Below, in pieces: positions 58,860 through 64,000 of a stretch of 64,000 nucleotides of DNA (positions are counted from its first letter, which is position 1; the number at the start of each line of letters is the position of its first letter). This DNA is from Inia geoffrensis (lineage: Eukaryota; Chordata; Mammalia; Artiodactyla; Iniidae). The notes beneath the pieces were generated by a model, which was not told where the DNA came from, did not search any database, and saw nothing but the letters and a program-made list of their open reading frames with translations. Where the stretch lies: positions 62,504,408 to 62,568,407 of the forward strand of contig CM070904.1 in the NCBI GenBank assembly GCA_036417435.1, read 5' to 3'. A program made the position numbers and the translations under genes.

Positions 58860-59800
58860 GCCGTCCTTTCCAGCAGGAGGATCCATTCCAGGATAATGTG
58901 TTACGTAGCTGTCATGTCTATCTAGTCTCCCTCAACCTGAAGCACCTTCTCTATCTATCCTTGAGTTCCATGCCTTTGACATTTGTGAAGATTACAGGGC
59001 ATTTCTTTTTTAGAATGTGCCTCAATTTGGGTTTGTCCAATTTTTTTTTTTATGATAAGACCCAGGTTATGCACCTTTCGTAGGAACATCACAGAAGAGA
59101 TGCAGTGTTCTCACTGCATATTCTCAGCTGATACACCAAGTCCATTTGTACTTTTACTCATGATGTTAAGTAATTCTGAGTACTTAATTAAGAGGTGACT
59201 GCTAGATATGTCTATTATTAAGTTACTTTTCTTTCCTTTGTAATTAGTAAATATATTATGAGGAGACACTTTTGAGAGCAGATAAATATTCCATTTTTTC
59301 ATTCTACTTTCACCTACTGTTTTAGCACCCATTGATATTTCTTACCTGAATTATTGCTCTGATGGTTGCCAAATGATTTCATTTCTTTTACATTTATTTT
59401 TTGACTTTCTAGGGTAAGAAAGCTTTTTCTCTTCTCCGTATTTATTTATTAACTTATTTATGTCAGCGTGGATTGAGGGACTCTTATTTTATTCAATAGC
59501 TTGTATCTTTATTTATTTTGATGCTCAAATTGTCCAAGATTTGGATATTAGAAGCTCCTTCAAGCTGCCTTCTGTGTCCTTTTGACATGTCCCATCACTG
59601 AATATTTTGTTACTTTCTGGCAAAGCAGGGTAGCCTAGGCTCACCTTGTACCTCTCCTGCCCTGAAATTAGCCATTTCTCCAAGTCCTGGTTCCTGTTAG
59701 TGGGAAATGTGATTTGGAAATCAGGATTTGTGTGCAAAGTATGCTCATAGTTATTGGGGTATTACTGCTCCCAGACATTCTCAGTGGGAGCAGCAGGAGA
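58860..59800 (+). mobile_element. Ancient LINE-like repeat, copy 2 of 2
   Basis: Same family as 28,400-29,811 (shared phrases are listed there). Its own typical text: GTAGCTGTCATGTCTATCTA, CCTCAATTTGGGTTTGTCCA, TGATGGTTGCCAAATGATTT and TGTGTCCTTTTGACATGTCC. Confidence 0.55.
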
Positions 59801-60229
59801 TAAAGGGACAAATCTTTATACATGTGTATGTTCCTGAGTTCACATAACTCCAATTTTAATTCAATACCACAGGATTCATTCTACTTTCATTTTTTCCATA
59901 TTTGTAGGCCCTCTGTCCATCAGTGAGTACCCTGTATCCCATTATCCTTAGAATATTTACTTATTGTCCAGTCACTTGTATGAAGCTAATTTCTTGATCC
60001 TGCCAGGCTGTCTATGCTGTCCCATTACAGCACTGTCCTTGAGAGAGACACAGGTACCAGCTGGCACTGAAATGTCCCCCTTCCCGTTCTGCTACTGTTC
60101 TCATTATTACCAGTTGACACTGGGCTTCCCCTGATGTCCCACTCCAACCCTCTGCTCATACAGGCTGTCATTATCCATCTTGTTTCTTACAGTAATGGAA
60201 ATAATTTTAACAATTCTTCATTATGTATG
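59801..60229. other. Unassigned sequence
   Basis: Probably the continuation of the repeat to the left in part. No gene. Confidence 0.3.
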
Positions 60230-60585
60230 ATGATAGATTTTGGTTATGTATATACATGTATGTATGCAATATGTGCATATACATATATGTGAATATATAT
60301 GAATATATGTGAGTTTTAAAATATATATGTTTGTATGTATATGAATAAAATCATATATATGTATATATACAATCACATATATGTATATCATAATCATACA
60401 TGTATATATAATACATATATAACCATATATGTATAAATGTATATATAATCATTTTTGCATAATCATATATACGTAATATAATCATGTTATATATATGTAT
60501 ATAATCATATGTATGTACAATCATATATGTACATAATATAATCATGTACATATATATGTGTGTGTGTGTGTGTGTGTATATAATT
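60230..60585. repeat. AT-rich tandem tract (ATAATCATATATGTATAT-type) with (GT)n
   Basis: Loosely repeated units of about 20-30 bp made of ATCATATATGTATATA variants, ending in a (TG)11-12 run at about 60,557-60,580. The open frame on the minus strand (Tyr/Ile/Met-rich) is an artefact. Confidence 0.85.
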
Positions 60586-60589
60586 TTTA

Positions 60590-62640
60590 AACCAAGGAAG
60601 GACGTTCAACTTTGCAAAATAGCTTCTCACCATTTATTGAGATGATTAAATAGGATTTCTCCTTTAACCCATTACCCTACAAATGTGATACTAATATCTT
60701 GATAGATATTCCAGTTTTGTACTATCCTTTCATCCAAAGAAGGAACCCTATTTTATCACTGTGGGTTAATCTATTAATTTTCTTATACTTTTTGGAATTA
60801 CTGCACTGTTTATAAATTATATATTGTTCTGTAGTTTCCTTTCTTGCACTTTATTTGTTAGATTCAATGTCAGTGTTATTCTTCCCCGGCTCAGGGCCCA
60901 CTTAGGATTGAAATAATGTATTCCTAGATGTTTTAAATGAAGTTATTAGTGAGATTGATGGAACCTGGTGCTTTTGTGAGGGGTTAATCTTTGATAACCT
61001 TCTCAATTTCTTTACTGGTAATTGGCCTGCTTGTTTTAAAAAATCTTTTCTTGGGTCAGTTTTGGTAATTTATATTTCTTTAGAGACTGATTTATTTTAT
61101 CTAGATTTTCATGTATATTTGCATACTTTTGTGCAAAGCATTTTCTTATAATTATTTTGGTTTCCTTTTAACTCAGTCTAACTACCAATTTTACGTGTTT
61201 ATGCTTTTCTTACACATCCTTTAAAAAATGAGACAAGCTACCGTTTTATCCATTTTGTTGATATTTTCAAGTGACTAATTCTTATGTTTATTATTTTAAT
61301 ATTTTTTCTTTCAATATCATTCATATGATTTTGTGTTTGATTTCTTTTTTTCTGCTTTTCTCACATTTATTTTCTTACTCTTTTTTCTTACCTCTTGCTT
61401 TAAATATGAACTCATTTCTTTTCTTTTTTTCTTGTTTATAATTTGTTTAAGGCTCTGAATTCTTCCTCAAAGTATTGCTTTTAGCTATAATACTTGGATT
61501 CTGATGCATAGTGTTTACATTAATATTATTTTCTAAATATCCTTCAATTTCATTTTCTGTTGCCTTTAAGTCAACTTTTTAAAAAGTCCTAATTTTTAGG
61601 GAGTTGGGGATTTTATTTTCTATTAAAATTCAATTCTACATTCTTTGCATTGTAATTTGAAAATATAATCTCTACTATTTTTAGTTGTTGCAATATATTG
61701 AGAGTATTTTGCGGTCCAGCATAAACTACATTTTTGTGAATGTATTTTGGGTAGTTAAAGATGGAGTATTCTTTGCTTTTAAGGTGAAGAGTGTAATATA
61801 CTTTACAGAAATTAAAATTTTTGAGAGACTATAAATTACAGAATTTGACCTTATATCTTTACATTTTACTGTTTACTTGATCTGCCATGGGTCAAGAGAA
61901 TGAGTGAACTTTTCTTGTTACTTCAGTATTTCTCTCTATTTTTCCTTGATCTTATGCAGTTTTTCCTTTAAGAATTTTTCATGCTAGGATATTTGACATT
62001 AATGATTCACAATAGATCTTCATTGAGATTGACTCTTTTATCATTATAAAATGAACATATTTGTCTTATCTAATGCTTTTCTCTGAGTTCAACATGGTTT
62101 GATATTAATAATGTAATTACTGTTTTAGTAATTGCCTAATATGTGTGCCCAGTATTTAATCCTTAAATATATCTCTTGCATGCAACAAATAGTTGTTTAG
62201 TTTTCTAAACCTATCTGAGAATTTTTTTCTTTCAATAGGTGGCTTTTTCCTATTTACATATATTGTTATGCAGCTATGTTTGGTCTTAGTTCTCTTGTTT
62301 TTTATAATTTCTGCTATTACTTTATTTTCTAGTTTGCTAAATTACCTATACTTTTAAAATTAAACATGTATGTGTATTTTCCTTCTGATAGTTCAGCAGA
62401 TTTATAATGTGTTTTAAGCTCTTTAGTGGTGACTTTACAACATTTAATAATATACTTAAGCTTCCATTTTTGGATTTGTCAACTTTTGACACTACCCATT
62501 GCCTCCCGACTATGAATAAGAAAACTAATTTATGTCCATTACCACACACCTTTCATCCAGTTCCTAATTTAAATTAATTATATAATTTTCTTTAATTTTT
62601 CTTTATACCTATAATTTACATGATTATATAAATTGGTTTC
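60590..62640 (-). mobile_element. Diverged L1/HAL1-type LINE, antisense
   Basis: T-rich antisense LINE wording in order: TTCTCAATTTCTTTACTGGT, TTAAGGCTCTGAATTCTTCC, TCAAAGTATTGCTTTTAGCT, GGTCCAGCATAAACTACATT and GGAGTATTCTTTGCTTTTAA. These match the complement of ORF2-region text of old L1/HAL1. No frame survives. Confidence 0.55.
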
Positions 62641-63645
62641 TTTTTGAACATCAGATTTATTGAGGTATCATTTACATACAGCAAAATTTACCCCTTTTAA
62701 GTGTATAGTTTTATGAGTTTTGACAAATGTATACAGTAATATAAACCACCACGACAACCAACACGTAGTAGAATATTTCCATCGCACCATATTTCCATCA
62801 CGTCAGAAAGTTCCCCTGTAGACCTTTGTAATACACCCCCTACTCCATCCCCAGAGTCTGGTAACCACTGATGGGATTTTTATCCCTATGGTTTTGCTTT
62901 TCAGGAATGTCACATAAATTGAGTAATCCATTATGTAATCTTTAGTGTCTGCCTTCTTTCACTTAGCACAATAATGTTGAGATTCATTCGCATTGTTCCA
63001 TGTGTTAGTAGTTTCTTCTTTCATGTTGCCGAGTATGGATATGTCACAATATGTTTATCCATTCCCAGGTCAATAGACATTTGGGTTGTTTCTAGTTTTT
63101 AGGGATTATGAATAAAGCTGCTTTAAACATTTGCACACAGGCATTTGTGTGGACATATGTTTTCATTTCCCTTTGATGAATACCTAGTGGTGAATTGCTG
63201 AGTATATGTTTAACCTTATAAGAAACTGTCAAACTGTTGTCCAAAGCGACTATACTATTTTATATTTCCAACAGAAACATGTGAGGATCCAATTGCTTTG
63301 TTTCATTGTCAACACTTGGTATTGTCACCTTTAAAAATTTTAGCTATTCTCATAGGTGTGTAATGGTGTATTATTGAGGCTTTAATTTGAATTTTCCCAA
63401 TGGCTGATAATATCAAACATATGTTCACGTATTTGTTTGCCATTTGAATCTTTCTTTGGTAGTGTTTGTTCAAATTTTCTCATTAAAAAAATTGGTTGTT
63501 TTTCTTATTATTGCATTTTGAGAGTCTTTGTATATTCTGTGTACTAGTCTGTATTGTTTTTTATTTTATGGCTTGACTTTGGTGTGTTATCTAAGAAATA
63601 TTTGCTAGCCTGATGTCACAAAGATTTTTTTTTTCCCTAAAAGTT
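62641..63645 (-). mobile_element. L1M 3' end, antisense
   Basis: TTTATTGAGGTATCATTTAC, GACATTTGGGTTGTTTCTAG, ATGTTTTCATTTCCCTTTGA and GAATTTTCCCAATGGCTGAT are the complement of an L1M 3' UTR and ORF2 end. Confidence 0.75.
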
Positions 63646-63649
63646 TTAT

Positions 63650-64000
63650 AGTGTCAAAGAAAAATCATAGCTGGAGAGTAGTTAAAAAGGTAAAACCAGA
63701 TTTCATTCAGGACTATTGCAAGAGGGGAAGAGGGACCTCAGAATAGAACTGGGCTCAATTCTGAAATGCAGCATGGGCAATTGGGAATTTATAGCCAAGG
63801 AGCAAGGGTGAGGGTAGTGGGTGGAAAATTACTAAGAGGAAATGTCAGAGGTAAGAGGGAGGCTAGCTAAACTGATCTAACAGAATTCTTGCTGAAGACA
63901 GCTAGGATGATCACATCTCACCCAGGGGATGGTGGAGGATAAGGAACTTGATCAGGCATGGAAAGTAATTGGATATTGAGAGTGGAGGTTTGTGGTTAGG
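63650..64000. other. Possible LTR or other repeat cut by the window edge
   Basis: From about 63,657 the text (ATCATAGCTGGAGAGTAGTT, AAAACCAGATTTCATTCAGG) changes character from the L1 and looks like an interspersed repeat, possibly an LTR. The family is not identified and the right end is missing. Confidence 0.25.

Noticed and set aside
60351..60551. Tyr/Ile/Met-rich 66-residue frame
   Set aside because: Translation of an AT-rich tandem tract.
1..64000. CRISPR arrays, operons, prophages or other bacterial-type systems
   Set aside because: The window is vertebrate nuclear DNA; no regularly spaced repeats or prokaryotic gene organisation are present.

Overview
The window is mammalian nuclear DNA, and the repeats point to a cetacean. 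It carries thirteen tRNA-derived CHR-type SINEs (seven of about 210 bp, three long ones of about 320 bp, three short ones) and a LINE-1 3' UTR of the cetartiodactyl type. Around these lie old L1M, MIR, hAT and Tigger fossils shared by placental mammals. Assignment to Cetacea rests on recognising the SINE sequences; no search was run.

Only one real gene is supported. A CpG island at about 24.19-25.35 kb holds the promoter, the 5' UTR and the first coding exon of RBMS1 on the minus strand. The 25-codon exon starts [13 protein letters not shown] and ends in a consensus phase-0 splice donor. Everything to its left (1-24,729) is therefore the 5' part of RBMS1 intron 1. Everything to its right (about 25.3-64 kb) is upstream sequence in which I see no other gene.

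Layout: 1-14.1 kb is intron with an L2/MIR-age background, one long SINE and a nested L1 block (11.6-14.1 kb). 14.1-24.2 kb is intron in which I recognise no SINE and no substantial LINE. 24.2-25.4 kb is the promoter island with a CCAAT box, GC boxes, a GCN/CGG tract, and a CTC/GAG tract inside the 5' UTR. 25.4-27 kb is promoter-proximal sequence with a 42-bp tandem duplication. 27-64 kb is dominated by transposable elements. These include two L1 pieces in permuted order (47.25-49.79 kb), an ERVL-type RNase H/integrase fossil (54.4-55.3 kb), a TcMar-Tigger copy, several hAT fossils, antisense L1 (55.4-63.6 kb) and an AT-rich tandem tract (60.2 kb).

I found no undescribed multi-gene system. 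The items most worth a second look are the RBMS1 promoter architecture, the SINE-free intron stretch, a perfect 15-bp hairpin at 439-473, the promoter-proximal duplication, the permuted L1 and the ERVL-type fossil.
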